Source: Calderihabitans maritimus (lineage in GTDB: Bacteria > Bacillota > KKC1 > Calderihabitantales > Calderihabitantaceae). From it: a stretch of 64,000 nt of DNA. Shown here piece by piece: positions 1 to 8,486 of this stretch. The stretch's first letter is position 1. Each line of letters starts with the position of its first letter. Below the pieces are notes generated by a model. That model saw only the letters and a list, made by a program, of their open reading frames with translations. It was not told the origin of the DNA and ran no database searches. Location: contig NZ_BDGJ01000042.1 of NCBI RefSeq assembly GCF_002207765.1, forward strand, positions 8,521 to 72,520, in the 5' to 3' direction. The position numbers and the translations under genes were made by a program.

Positions 1-1704
1 TTCGGCAATAGCATTAGTGAGGCCATCAACAATAAGGTGCGTGGGATGGCTTTGACTTTGAACCACAGGAAACTGCCAGGCATTAGCGAAATTGTGCCCA
101 CTTATCGGTCTCTGTTGGTCTATTACCGGCCAGAGGAAATTTCTTACCATGATCTCCTATGTCGGCTGAAAGAAGCGGCGGAGGCTCCGGAAACGGCAAA
201 GCCTCCGCCGTCCACCACATGGGAAATACCCACCATATACGGGGGTATGTATGGGCCCGACTTGGAGGAGGTGGCCGCATACCACGGGATTACTCCTACG
301 GAGGTGGTATCCCTTCACAGCCGGCCGGAATATATAGTATACATGTTGGGTTTTACACCGGGGTTCCTCTATCTGGGTGGAATGGATGAGCGAATTGCAA
401 CACCGCGTCTGCACACCCCCAGGACAGCCATTCCTGCGGGTTCAGTCGGTATAGCCGGCAGACAGACTGGTGTGTACCCCATAGAGAGCCCCGGCGGGTG
501 GAGATTGATTGGTAGAACACCCGTTAAATTATTTGATCCCTTTCGTCAGCCCCCTGTATTTATACGAGCGGGTGACCGCATCAGATTCGTACCTATCACG
601 GAGGAAGTGTACCATAGACTGGAGGAGGAGTATCAGAACCTGGAAGATAATTACCAGGCTTATACCCCTTCGCCGGGGAACGTTCCGGTGTTTGAAGTAC
701 TAAAACCAGGGATGCTAACTACCGTTCAGGACCTGGGTAGGTACGGCTATCAGGAATTTGGCGTTCCAGTTGCCGGTGCTATGGACCAATTTGCTCTTCG
801 GGCAGCTAACCTCTTGGTAGGTAACAGGGAAGAAGATGCTTGCTTAGAGATTACCCTAATGGGCCCGACCCTGAGGGTACTGAACGACACCGTCTTGGCT
901 GTCACTGGGGCTGACCTGGGACCTACTTTGGACGGGCACCCCATCCCGTTGTGGCAGGCGGTAGCCGCCCGGGCCGGAAGCATCTTGGCTTTTTCTGGCC
1001 CACGGAGGGGGAGTCGTTCGTACCTAGCAATAGCTGGCGGCATAGATGTTCCACTAGTAATGGGTAGCAGGTCCACGTACCTACGCGGCAGGCTTGGGGG
1101 ATACCAAGGGAGGGCCCTTCGGGTTGGAGACATTCTCTGCCGGGGGCCCGCGGGGAAAACATCCCTTGATTTGGCCCGGCGGTTTGTCCCTTCAGCTCTG
1201 ATACCACCACTGGCGGGAGACACTATAGAAGTGCGAGTAATCCTAGGCCCTCAGGACGATTACTTTTCTGCTGAGGGGATAAATACCCTATTGACAGCAG
1301 AGTATACAGTGAGCAACAGCTCTGACCGGATGGGATATCGGTTGACAGGCCCGCCCATTGCTCACAAGGGACCGACTGATATCATTTCCGATGGGGTGGC
1401 GCCTGGATCTATTCAGGTGCCGGCGAACGGACTTCCTATTGTAATGATGGCGGACCGGCAAACCACCGGGGGGTATCCGAAGATAGCTACGGTTATTACA
1501 CCAGACCTTGACAAATTGGCTCAGGCCCAACCAGGTGATCGAATACGTTTTCGGCAGGTTTCAGTAGAGAAAGCCCACGAAATCCTGAAGGGATACGAAG
1601 GACGGCTTAGTATGCTGCGAAATTGGTTAACGGGTAAGAGTATGAGGGTCCTTCGTCTTCGTGTTATGGACCAGGTCTTTGATGTAATGGTAGAGGAAAT
1701 TTGA
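1..1704 (+). CDS. pxpBC: 5-oxoprolinase subunits B and C fused (PxpB-PxpC, KipI-KipA type), 5' end outside window
   Basis: The frame is open to base 1, and the codons before the first possible GTG (37) already read like the start of a PxpB domain (FGNSISEAINNKVRG), so the true start lies upstream of the window. The PxpB/KipI part covers about 210 residues, with GFTPGFLYLGG and the PAGSVGIAGRQTGVYP stretch. The PxpC/KipA part follows, opening with TTVQDLGRYGYQEFGVP and containing SSDRMGYRL. In the PxpABC complex these subunits help PxpA cleave 5-oxoproline to glutamate with ATP. The same families were first named as KipI/KipA kinase inhibitors. The fusion of B and C is visible; pxpA would be expected upstream, off the window. 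Family assignment is firm; the substrate is inferred. Confidence 0.88.
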   Translation, partial: FGNSISEAINNKVRGMALTLNHRKLPGISEIVPTYRSLLVYYRPEEISYHDLLCRLKEAAEAPETAKPPPSTTWEIPTIYGGMYGPDLEEVAAYHGITPTEVVSLHSRPEYIVYMLGFTPGFLYLGGMDERIATPRLHTPRTAIPAGSVGIAGRQTGVYPIESPGGWRLIGRTPVKLFDPFRQPPVFIRAGDRIRFVPITEEVYHRLEEEYQNLEDNYQAYTPSPGNVPVFEVLKPGMLTTVQDLGRYGYQEFGVPVAGAMDQFALRAANLLVGNREEDACLEITLMGPTLRVLNDTVLAVTGADLGPTLDGHPIPLWQAVAARAGSILAFSGPRRGSRSYLAIAGGIDVPLVMGSRSTYLRGRLGGYQGRALRVGDILCRGPAGKTSLDLARRFVPSALIPPLAGDTIEVRVILGPQDDYFSAEGINTLLTAEYTVSNSSDRMGYRLTGPPIAHKGPTDIISDGVAPGSIQVPANGLPIVMMADRQTTGGYPKIATVITPDLDKLAQAQPGDRIRFRQVSVEKAHEILKGYEGRLSMLRNWLTGKSMRVLRLRVMDQVFDVMVEEI

Positions 1705-1988
1705 CGCGCAAACCGCCATACGATAGACCCTTCGGGGCGTTTCATCCTCAAGTGAATTTTGGCGTACTGTCTATCCACTAGAGAGAAGAAAGACTCACAG
1801 TAAAAAATCAAGGGCCAAGAAATGGGAATAAATAACTCGAGGCAATAAAAGACCAAACCAGCAGCTGGAACTGACTGGAAACAAGAAGTTTATTAGGCTA
1901 TGATGGTAGTAAATAAAGGTTTTCGCGATGAGACCTATATGAATCAGGTAGAAATAGGAAATGGTTCACATTTAGTTCCCATCGCAGG

Positions 1989-2020
1989 CTGGTAAGACTC
2001 TAATTACCAGTCTTTTTTTG
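1989..2020 (+). terminator. Rho-independent terminator
   Basis: A perfect 7-bp stem CTGGTAA / TTACCAG with an 8-base loop is followed by TCTTTTTTTG. It lies about 285 bases after the pxpBC stop, so it could end that transcript. Confidence 0.75.
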
Positions 2021-2102
2021 TTTTTGAAATATTATCGTATTAATCCGTTCAGCTTTATTACGTAGGTTAAGTACTATTGGGTGGCCTTGTCAAGTCTGAT
2101 TT

Positions 2103-2216
2103 TCAGAAAAAAGAGACGGCTATGGTTTCCTGACCCCTCAGGCCTTTCAAGACAATTTCCATTTTGGCCTGGGCGGTCCAACGTTTACGCTTGTTGGGTG
2201 TTTTGATGTCGCTCAT
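2103..2216 (-). pseudogene. IS3-family transposase OrfA remnant
   Basis: On the minus strand, ATG at 2216 opens a 37-residue frame reading MSDIKTPNKRKRWTAQAKME followed by IVLKGLRGQETIA, then a TGA. This is the N-terminal opening typical of IS3/IS2-group OrfA proteins (basic stretch, RRWT..., K..IVLEGLRGE.TIAE), cut before the rest of the helix-turn-helix. No orfB, terminal repeats or target duplication were seen. It sits directly before a decayed pxpC copy, suggesting that insertion and deletion shaped this interval. Confidence 0.6.
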
Positions 2217-2304
2217 CCTTCATACCTTCTGACTTAACATTTCGGGATGAGCGGACGTCTTTCCTCCGTTAGGTAAGTGCCAACCCCTTCATGAGGTCAC
2301 TATA

Positions 2305-2733
2305 AGTAGATCCACTTACCTGGAGGCAAAAATTGGGGGGATAGATGGCCGGATGCTTACTGCCGGTGATGTTATTAAAGTATATGGGACGACAACCCCA
2401 AGCGGCGTTAAGGAACGTAGGTTACCTGAAAACTTAATTCCCAAATTCAAAGGGGAAGAAGAAATTCGAGTGGTGATGGGACCTCAGGAAGAATTGTTTA
2501 AAGAAGAAAGCATAGATGTTTTCTTATCTTCTGTCTATGAAGTTACCCTCCAATCAGACAGGATGGGTTATAGATTAAAAGGTCCCATAATTATCACAAA
2601 AATAGAAGAATTGGAAGAAAGAATGGGACCATTAAAGCGATATAAAATAAAGGTTTCTGGTGAGGAATTTTTAGTTGATGTGCAGGAGATTTATGGTCAA
2701 AATACCAAAAAAGATATTCCCGTTTCGACATAG
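2305..2733 (+). pseudogene. Decayed second copy of pxpC (KipA), with N-terminus and an internal block missing
   Basis: From about 2305 the frame reads SRSTYLEAKIGGIDGR then MLTAGDVIKVYG, matching the intact copy's SRSTYLRGRLGGYQGR and LRVGDI. It continues through VVMGPQEELFKEESIDVF and SDRMGYRLKGP, again parallel to the gene at 1-1704. The conserved block that follows in the intact gene (DGVAPGSIQVP to GGYPKIATVI) is absent, and the frame jumps to a short tail ending EEFLVDVQEIYG. An ATG at 2353 could start a 126-residue protein, but the missing N-terminal half and internal block make it a relic. Sequence divergence from the intact copy indicates an old duplicate rather than a recent one. Confidence 0.75.
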
Positions 2734-2790
2734 ACGCTTTTTTTTTACCTCAAGACAAATTAGGACGTTATTCTCGATTTGAGATTGGTT

Positions 2791-2854
2791 TCAAAATGAG
2801 AAAACAAGCTAAATTAAAGAAAATATTACTTAAGCATCATTTTGAGACGTACGA
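2791..2854 (+). promoter_or_regulatory. Candidate upstream activator sites for the sigma-54 promoter
   Basis: TCAAAATGA at 2791-2799 and its exact reverse complement TCATTTTGA at 2837-2845 lie 110-160 bases before the -24/-12 element, the usual distance for enhancer-binding sites. ACGTACGA at 2847-2854 recurs at 6009-6016, just before the sigma-54 activator gene. Binding is inferred only from position and repetition. Confidence 0.35.
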
Positions 2855-2951
2855 CATTGCCATAAAACGAGTTATTAATTATTTCAAGCACCACTTAAAT
2901 TTTAAAAAATATACCGTTAAATCTATTTTTTTTTACATCTGCCCGAAATTC

Positions 2952-2968
2952 TGGCACGAGTCTTGCTT
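2952..2968 (+). promoter_or_regulatory. Sigma-54 (RpoN) -24/-12 promoter
   Basis: TGGCACG-AGTC-TTGCTT fits the sigma-54 consensus, with GG (2953-2954) and GC (2965-2966) separated by ten bases. It lies 53 bases before the first oxidoreductase gene, and a sigma-54 activator gene closes the cluster. Confidence 0.88.
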
Positions 2969-3020
2969 GTACAGACCGATAAAGTATCATTCTGTAAGAA
3001 AGAACTAAGGAGGGTTACCC

Positions 3021-3242
3021 ATGGCCGTTAGGGCTCATTCCAAATCTCTATATATGGATGTCCGCTCAAGTTGGTGTAAGGGTTGCGGAATTTGCATAGC
3101 CTTTTGCCCCAAAGGAGTACTGGCTGCTGACCGTCAGGGAAGGGCATTGATAGCCAGGCCCGAGTTATGTATTGGTTGCGGCATCTGTGAAAATTTGTGT
3201 CCCGACTTCGCTATCAGCCTTGAGGTGAAAAATAGTGCCTAA
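3021..3242 (+). CDS. korD: 2-oxoacid:ferredoxin oxidoreductase, delta (ferredoxin-like) subunit
   Basis: A 73-residue protein with two [4Fe-4S] motifs, CKGCGICIAFCPKG (about residues 19-32) and CIGCGICENLCPD (about 54-66). It would pass electrons from the thiamine-diphosphate site to free ferredoxin. ATG at 3021 follows AAGGAGGG. It is the first gene after the sigma-54 promoter and overlaps the alpha gene by eight bases. The D-A-B-C order is typical of 2-oxoglutarate and branched-chain 2-oxoacid oxidoreductases; the sequence does not fix the substrate. Confidence 0.85.
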   Translation: MAVRAHSKSLYMDVRSSWCKGCGICIAFCPKGVLAADRQGRALIARPELCIGCGICENLCPDFAISLEVKNSA

Positions 3243-4377
3243 TCTGGTGAGGCTAGCTCGCTTGATGCAGGGAAATGAAGCCTGTGCCGAAGGAGCTCTA
3301 GCTGCGGGAGTGCGGTTTTTTGCCGGCTATCCCATTACTCCTTCCACGGAGATTGCAGAAATCATGGCTAGAAAGCTTCCTCCTCTGGGTGGCAAGTTCA
3401 TCCAAATGGAAGATGAGATTGCCAGCATGGCAGCGGTGATTGGCGCTTCTCTGACCGGATTAAAAGCTATGACTGCTACCAGTGGTCCGGGTTTTTCTTT
3501 AAAACAAGAAAATATCGGATATGCAGCTATGGCTGAGGTGCCGTGTGTAATTATTAACGTTCAACGGAGCGGTCCCAGTACAGGGATTCCTACAGCCCCG
3601 TCTCAAGGTGACGTCATGCAGTCTCGTTGGGGTACCCATGGAGACCATCCGGTGATTGTACTGGCTCCGGCGTCGGTGTCAGAGGCCTTTGACCTGACTG
3701 TTACAGCGGTAAATATGAGTGAGAAATACCGTGTGCCGGTGATTGTATTAATGGATGAAGTGGTAGGTCATATGCGGGAAAGAGTAGTTCTTCCTTCGCC
3801 GGAAGAGATCTCTATAGTAGAGAGAAAGAGACCAGCGGTACCGCCGGAGCGTTACCTTCCCTACCAGCCCGACAGCGATGGAGTACCAGCGATGGCGGAT
3901 TTTGGAACTGGCTACCGGTATCACGTAACCGGGCTATTACATGGGGAGGACGGTTTCCCTACTACCAATTCTCAAGTGGCCGAAAAAGTTTTAAACCGCC
4001 TTCATGAAAAGATCTACAATCATACAGATGAGATATGTATGGTGGAAGAATATTGCCTGGAAGATGCAGAAGTTGTGATCGTTGCTTATGGTAGTGTAGC
4101 ACGTTCTGCCAAACGATCAATAAAGGAAGCTAGGGAAGCAGGGCTGGCGGCAGGTATACTGAGGTTAGCCACCCTATGGCCTTTCCCCGAACAGAAAGTT
4201 CGGGAAGTGGCTTCTCGGGCCAAAACTATTCTGGTTCCCGAACTAAACATGGGCCAAATTAAATTGGAAGTTGAACGAGTGGTTAAAAATAGCGCTAAAG
4301 TAGTTGGACTTTCTCGAGTCGATGGTGAGTTGATAACGCCACTAGAGATATTGAAATGCCTAAAGGAGGTTATTTAA
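3235..4377 (+). CDS. korA: 2-oxoacid:ferredoxin oxidoreductase, alpha subunit
   Basis: About 380 residues, starting at GTG 3235 inside the delta gene. It has the FAGYPITPSTEIAE opening, the IQMEDEIAS glutamate segment and ATSGPGFSLKQENIGYA, all hallmarks of the pyrimidine-binding and core half of KorA/VorA-type subunits. A C-terminal transketolase-like domain follows (VIVAYGSVARSAK). With the beta subunit it forms the thiamine-diphosphate site for coenzyme-A-dependent oxidative decarboxylation of a 2-oxoacid in the cytoplasm. 2-Oxoglutarate is the default call. Sigma-54 control makes branched-chain 2-oxoacids a fair alternative, because sigma-54 activators govern those pathways in some Firmicutes. 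Confidence 0.85.
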   Translation: MPNLVRLARLMQGNEACAEGALAAGVRFFAGYPITPSTEIAEIMARKLPPLGGKFIQMEDEIASMAAVIGASLTGLKAMTATSGPGFSLKQENIGYAAMAEVPCVIINVQRSGPSTGIPTAPSQGDVMQSRWGTHGDHPVIVLAPASVSEAFDLTVTAVNMSEKYRVPVIVLMDEVVGHMRERVVLPSPEEISIVERKRPAVPPERYLPYQPDSDGVPAMADFGTGYRYHVTGLLHGEDGFPTTNSQVAEKVLNRLHEKIYNHTDEICMVEEYCLEDAEVVIVAYGSVARSAKRSIKEAREAGLAAGILRLATLWPFPEQKVREVASRAKTILVPELNMGQIKLEVERVVKNSAKVVGLSRVDGELITPLEILKCLKEVI

Positions 4378-5210
4378 TGCTGGCAGAACTCGAACCGTTC
4401 CTCAGGAGCAGCAAACTGCCTCATCTTTGGTGCCCTGGTTGCGGCAACGGAATAGTATTAGGATCATTGCTGCGAGCAATCAATCGAGTCGAGCGTGATC
4501 CGAATCAGATAGTCATAGTTTCAGGAATCGGCTGCTCTTCCCGGGCAACCGCTTACCTTAATTTTGACACATTGCATACTACCCATGGGCGAGCCATTGC
4601 GTTTGCCACCGGTATTAAACTGGCTAATCCAAACTTAACCGTAATTGTTATTACCGGTGATGGAGATTGTACAGCCATAGGCGGTAACCATTTGATTCAT
4701 GCTGCCCGGCGCAATCTTGATTTAACGGTGTTGGTCTTTAATAACAACATATACGGAATGACCGGCGGGCAGTATTCACCTACTACGCCTACAGAGGGTC
4801 GAGCAACCACCGCTCCGTACGGAAACATTGAACGGCCTTTCGATCTAATTGAGCTAGCGAAAGCGGCGGGAGCCACCTACCTCGGGAGAGCTACTGCTTA
4901 CCATAATAAACTACTTACGAGATTGCTGGTAAATGCAATAATTAACAAGGGCTTTAGTTTGGTAGAAGCTATCACTCATTGTCCTGTAGGTTTCGGTAAA
5001 CGCAATGGCATAGCCGTTCCGGCAGATATGCTTAAGTGGCAGCGGGATCATGCAGTAACCGTCCAGGCAGCAGCTCAGATGACACAAGAGGAGTTGGCCG
5101 ATAAAGTAATCATTGGTGAACTGTATTCCAACCCGGAACCGGAATATACTGAGCAGTATTCCCAGCTAGTCGCTCGAGCACAAAACTTAGGAGGAGGAAT
5201 GGGGTCATGA
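4377..5210 (+). CDS. korB: 2-oxoacid:ferredoxin oxidoreductase, beta (thiamine diphosphate) subunit
   Basis: The start is placed at ATG 4377, which shares one base with the alpha stop (TAATG) and follows AAAGGAGG (4362-4369). An ATG at 4356 lies upstream of that Shine-Dalgarno. The 277-residue protein has HLWCPGCGNG near its start and the ThDP motif GDGDCTAIGGNH with downstream NNNIYGMTGGQ, as in KorB/PorB proteins. It carries the cofactor and pairs with the alpha subunit. Tight coupling with both neighbours indicates a stoichiometric complex. Confidence 0.87.
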   Translation: MLAELEPFLRSSKLPHLWCPGCGNGIVLGSLLRAINRVERDPNQIVIVSGIGCSSRATAYLNFDTLHTTHGRAIAFATGIKLANPNLTVIVITGDGDCTAIGGNHLIHAARRNLDLTVLVFNNNIYGMTGGQYSPTTPTEGRATTAPYGNIERPFDLIELAKAAGATYLGRATAYHNKLLTRLLVNAIINKGFSLVEAITHCPVGFGKRNGIAVPADMLKWQRDHAVTVQAAAQMTQEELADKVIIGELYSNPEPEYTEQYSQLVARAQNLGGGMGS

Positions 5211-5812
5211 GTTATTTGAAGGAAATCAGGATAAGTGGATCGGGGGGACAGGGTATAATCCTGGCAGGCATTATTTTAGCCGAAGCAGCGATGCTGGACG
5301 GAAAAAACGTGGTCCAGACCCAGTCGTACGGGCCGGAGGCAAGAGGGGGAGCCAGTAAAGCAGAAATCATCATTGCCGATGACTTTATCGACTATCCCAA
5401 AGTCTTTTTAGCCGACATACAGTTGGCTTTAACCCAGGAAGCCTGTGACCAGTACGCGGGACTAATAAAAAGGAACGGAATATTGATTGTGGACGAAGAT
5501 AAGGTCTCTAACTTACCATCTACTGCTGCCCAAGTTTATCAATTTCCTATAGTGCGTTTAGCCAAAGAGAAAGTAGGCAAAGAACAAACGGCGAACATGG
5601 TAGCCTTGGGAGTGTTGGTTTCAATTACCGGTGTAGTATCCCGAGAAGCCTTAGAGCAAGCTGTGGAAGCCCGTGTTCCTTCGAGTTGGAAGGAAGTTAA
5701 TCAGGAGGCAATCAGCTTGGGTTGGGAATTAGGAACTGCTAGCCAAAGCATTGCCCAAGGTTTGTGGCACGGAGGTGATTTAAGTGACTTCTGTAACCCT
5801 AATTTGTCCTAA
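5207..5812 (+). CDS. korC: 2-oxoacid:ferredoxin oxidoreductase, gamma subunit
   Basis: A 201-residue protein with GSGGQGIILAG at its N-terminus and SYGPEARGGASKAE, both typical of the gamma subunit, which binds coenzyme A. The ATG overlaps the beta stop by four bases (ATGA). It is the fourth subunit of the complex. Its last codons overlap a small zinc-ribbon gene. Confidence 0.87.
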   Translation: MSYLKEIRISGSGGQGIILAGIILAEAAMLDGKNVVQTQSYGPEARGGASKAEIIIADDFIDYPKVFLADIQLALTQEACDQYAGLIKRNGILIVDEDKVSNLPSTAAQVYQFPIVRLAKEKVGKEQTANMVALGVLVSITGVVSREALEQAVEARVPSSWKEVNQEAISLGWELGTASQSIAQGLWHGGDLSDFCNPNLS

Positions 5813-5963
5813 CTGCCGTAAAGAGGTACAGATGATAAAACCTCAGTTTAACCAGTATGTCTGCCAGAAATGTCGCAAAACTTATTCCTCGGAAGAACTC
5901 TCCAGGCAACTAATTCAGATGTTCAATTGTCCTGAGCAGTGCCGCCAGTTTGCCTATAAGTAA
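5784..5963 (+). CDS. Small zinc-ribbon protein
   Basis: GTG at 5784 follows GGAGGTGATT and opens a 59-residue frame inside the end of korC, in another frame. It holds CPNC (residues 8-11) and CQKC (27-30), the two knuckles of a zinc ribbon, then a CPEQC motif near the end. The overlapping start and good ribosome binding site point to translation coupled to the oxidoreductase. The function is unknown; a zinc- or Fe-S-binding accessory or regulatory role is only a guess. Confidence 0.65.
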   Translation: MTSVTLICPNCRKEVQMIKPQFNQYVCQKCRKTYSSEELSRQLIQMFNCPEQCRQFAYK

Positions 5964-6059
5964 TTAGGTTAAATTACCAACTTAATGGGACTTGCATTTT
6001 TAAATTTGACGTACGATGATTAAAAGAAAGATAGCCACTATTAGGTTAGGGGGTTCTTC

Positions 6060-7892
6060 ATGTCCAGGTTGCAGCAGGTCCGTGAAAAGGGGCAGAAGGT
6101 AGCTGAAGCGATAGCGACTGTGCTACAAACAGAAGTCGAGATTATCGATACCAACCTGGTGCGTGTGGCTGGTACGGGAAAAGTACGTAATGACGTTGGA
6201 AGCAAACTATTGAGAGGTTTTATTAATAAACATGTGCTGAAGACTGGAAAACATGTTTTTATCAGTGAAGCAGGCTTTCATGAAATCTGTCTTTCCTGCC
6301 CTCTGGCAGGAAGATGTTTTTATAAGGCATCTATTGTGTATCCCATATACTTGGAGCAGGATGTCATCGGCACTATAAGCTTAATTGCTTTTGATGATCA
6401 ACAACGCCAGAACATGTTAGCTCGTGCCGACTCTCTAATTGAGTTTATAGGTCGCATGGCAGATTTTATTAGTAGCAAAGTTGCTGAAACTGAGCTTTTG
6501 GAAGAAAAAATAGTAATGGCCAACCAGCTGGAAGCTTTAATTAATTCGGTCCATGAGGGAGTTATAGCTATTGATCAGAAAGGGAGGATTACTCATTTTA
6601 ATCGATCGGCAGAAAAACTTTTCGGGACGAAGAGACGGAATGTGCTAGGAAAAGACTTCCAGGAATATTTTGAGGCCGTTCCATTACTGGAAGTTTTGCG
6701 CGATGGTAAAGGGTTTACCTCCCGAGAAGTTTACTTTAAATTCAATCAAAAAAATCTTCATTTAGTTTGTACTGCTAAACCTATAAAATCCAGCGAAAGG
6801 AAAATAATGGGAGTAGTAGCTACTTTCCGGGATTTCAGTGAAACCCAAAGGTTTGCTTACGAAATCTTAAGCAAACAACAACACACTCTCACCTTTGATA
6901 ATATAATAGGTCGCAGCCCTGCTATCCAAAGGGTTAAAGAAAGGGCGCGTAAAATTGCTGGTAGTAATTCTACAGTTCTGATCCTGGGAGAAAGTGGTAC
7001 AGGTAAAGAGTTATTTGCTCGGGCCATACATGCGGCCAGCTCTCGAGCTCATAAAGCCTTTGTTGCTATTAACTGTGGTGCTATTCCCGAGACATTGCTG
7101 GAAAGCGAACTTTTTGGCTACGAAGAAGGAGCCTTCACGGGTGCCAAGCGGGGAGGCAAACCGGGGAAGATTGAGCTTGCTAATGGTGGCACCCTGTTTC
7201 TTGATGAGATTAGTAATATGTCCCTTTACCTTCAAGCCAAACTTTTGCGGGTACTTCAGGAGAGACAGATCGAGCGGGTGGGGGGAACGCAGGTAATACC
7301 GGTGGATATCCGAATTGTTGCCGCCACCAATCAAGACCTCCAAGAGTTGGTGCAAAAAGGTAGATTTCGGGAGGACTTATATTATCGTTTGAGTGTTATT
7401 CCATTAATTATTCCACCTCTGAGAGAGCGGCGGGAAGACATTCCTCTGCTGCTGGACTACTATCGGGAGCGATACAGCAAACTGCTATCCAAAAAAGTTG
7501 AAGCTTTTACGCCGGAAGCGCTAGAGCTCTGCATTAAATATGCTTGGCCGGGTAATGTCCGGGAGCTCATCAACGTTGTAGAATACGCTATTAACTTAGA
7601 GGAAACCAACCGCATCACCGTGGATAGTTTACCTCCTCGCATGAAGCAACACTTAACTAAAGAACACTTAATTAACACCGTCTCTGAAAGCGGATCAGGT
7701 ATTCCTTCGTTAGCCGAACTGGAAAAAGAGGCTATAAGAAGGGCTTTACAACAATTCGGTTGGTCTGAAGACGGGAAGGAAAAAGCTGCCAAGGCGTTGG
7801 GTATCAGTCGAGCTACTATTTACCGTAAAATACAGAAATATGCATTGACTCCTGAAGGAAAGCATAAAGCGTCTCCGGTGAGTAAACAGTGA
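6060..7892 (+). CDS. Sigma-54-dependent enhancer-binding regulator with sensor and PAS domains
   Basis: A 610-residue protein. Residues about 1-155 form a sensory domain with a cysteine cluster, HEICLSCPLAGRC, that could hold a metal, an Fe-S cluster or a redox signal. A PAS domain follows (about 165-270, ALINSVHEGVIAID). The AAA+ sigma-54 activation domain has Walker A GESGTGKE near residue 310 and the sigma-54 loop GAFTGAKRGG near 357. A Fis-type helix-turn-helix ends the protein (AAKALGISRATIYRKIQKY). It most likely drives the sigma-54 promoter at 2952-2968, responding to 2-oxoacid or redox state. No receiver domain is present, so it is not a classical two-component regulator. Confidence 0.88.
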   Translation: MSRLQQVREKGQKVAEAIATVLQTEVEIIDTNLVRVAGTGKVRNDVGSKLLRGFINKHVLKTGKHVFISEAGFHEICLSCPLAGRCFYKASIVYPIYLEQDVIGTISLIAFDDQQRQNMLARADSLIEFIGRMADFISSKVAETELLEEKIVMANQLEALINSVHEGVIAIDQKGRITHFNRSAEKLFGTKRRNVLGKDFQEYFEAVPLLEVLRDGKGFTSREVYFKFNQKNLHLVCTAKPIKSSERKIMGVVATFRDFSETQRFAYEILSKQQHTLTFDNIIGRSPAIQRVKERARKIAGSNSTVLILGESGTGKELFARAIHAASSRAHKAFVAINCGAIPETLLESELFGYEEGAFTGAKRGGKPGKIELANGGTLFLDEISNMSLYLQAKLLRVLQERQIERVGGTQVIPVDIRIVAATNQDLQELVQKGRFREDLYYRLSVIPLIIPPLRERREDIPLLLDYYRERYSKLLSKKVEAFTPEALELCIKYAWPGNVRELINVVEYAINLEETNRITVDSLPPRMKQHLTKEHLINTVSESGSGIPSLAELEKEAIRRALQQFGWSEDGKEKAAKALGISRATIYRKIQKYALTPEGKHKASPVSKQ

Positions 7893-7935
7893 CCATATTT
7901 ATGGGAAAATGTTGGCCGTTAATGAGTTGCTCGGG

Positions 7936-7991
7936 TTGACTCCTCTGAGTTTATGATTTACAATAAAACTATACTTAATAAGTATAGTTTT
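7936..7991 (+). promoter_or_regulatory. Sigma-A promoter overlapped by an Rrf2 operator
   Basis: TTGACT (7936-7941), 17 bases, TACAAT (7959-7964). Directly after the -10 lies a perfect inverted repeat with 12-bp arms (7965-7976 and 7980-7991) whose core is CTATAC-N7-GTATAG. The same arrangement recurs before cooS at 8487-8511, so autoregulation by the adjacent Rrf2 protein is likely. Confidence 0.8.
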
Positions 7992-8009
7992 GGTTCGTGG
8001 GGAAGTAAG

Positions 8010-8432
8010 ATGAAGCTTAATCAAGCTACTGACTACGCTTTCAGGGCAGTCTTATACATGTCCCGCTTGCCGATGGGCGAAGTAGTGGAAGCCAAAGAAA
8101 TTGCCGAGCAAGAGAAAATACCTCTTCGTTTTCTCTTAAAAATTTTTCGCCAACTGGTTGCTGCTGGCCTTGTCCGTTCTTATCGGGGAGTGAAGGGTGG
8201 CTATGCCTTGGCCAAACACCCGAAAGATATTAGTTTGAGAGATGTAGTGGAAGCGGTGGAAGGTAGTATAGTGATGAACCGTTGCCTTATCGAACCGGAA
8301 GGTTGTAACAAGGGTGGCCAGCCTTACTGCTCTATTCACCATGCCTTGAGTAGTATTCAGAAGATCTTGATCGAAGAACTCAGCCGGTACGATTTTTATA
8401 CTTTAGCGGGTAACAGCGGCAGGCCAGAATAG
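8010..8432 (+). CDS. Rrf2-family transcriptional regulator, probably Fe-S binding
   Basis: Start placed at ATG 8010 (MKLNQATDYAFRAVLY), the usual Rrf2 opening; the frame extends upstream through the operator, which argues against the earlier ATG at 7953. The 140-residue protein has a winged helix (about 10-65, ending YRGVKGGYALAK) and three cysteines at 92, 99 and 107, the position of the IscR/NsrR cluster ligands. Such proteins sense Fe-S status, nitric oxide or redox. Identical-spacing operators precede its own gene and cooS, so it most likely represses or tunes both. Confidence 0.88.
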   Translation: MKLNQATDYAFRAVLYMSRLPMGEVVEAKEIAEQEKIPLRFLLKIFRQLVAAGLVRSYRGVKGGYALAKHPKDISLRDVVEAVEGSIVMNRCLIEPEGCNKGGQPYCSIHHALSSIQKILIEELSRYDFYTLAGNSGRPE

Positions 8433-8452
8433 CTTGGATACAGTCCTAAGTC

Positions 8453-8478
8453 CGGGTTTGGTTCAAGACCCGTTTCTT
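8453..8478 (+). terminator. Short terminator after the Rrf2 gene
   Basis: Stem CGGGT / ACCCG with a ten-base loop, followed by TTTCTTT. Short stem, so only a weak terminator. Confidence 0.4.
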
Positions 8479-8486
8479 TATAGGAA

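Noticed and set aside
750-1223. Long minus-strand frame opposite pxpBC
   Set aside because: It is a shadow of the strongly conserved plus-strand gene and has no recognisable domain.
2796-3008. 70-residue open frame before korD
   Set aside because: It has no ribosome binding site, its composition is AT-driven, and it runs over the sigma-54 promoter.
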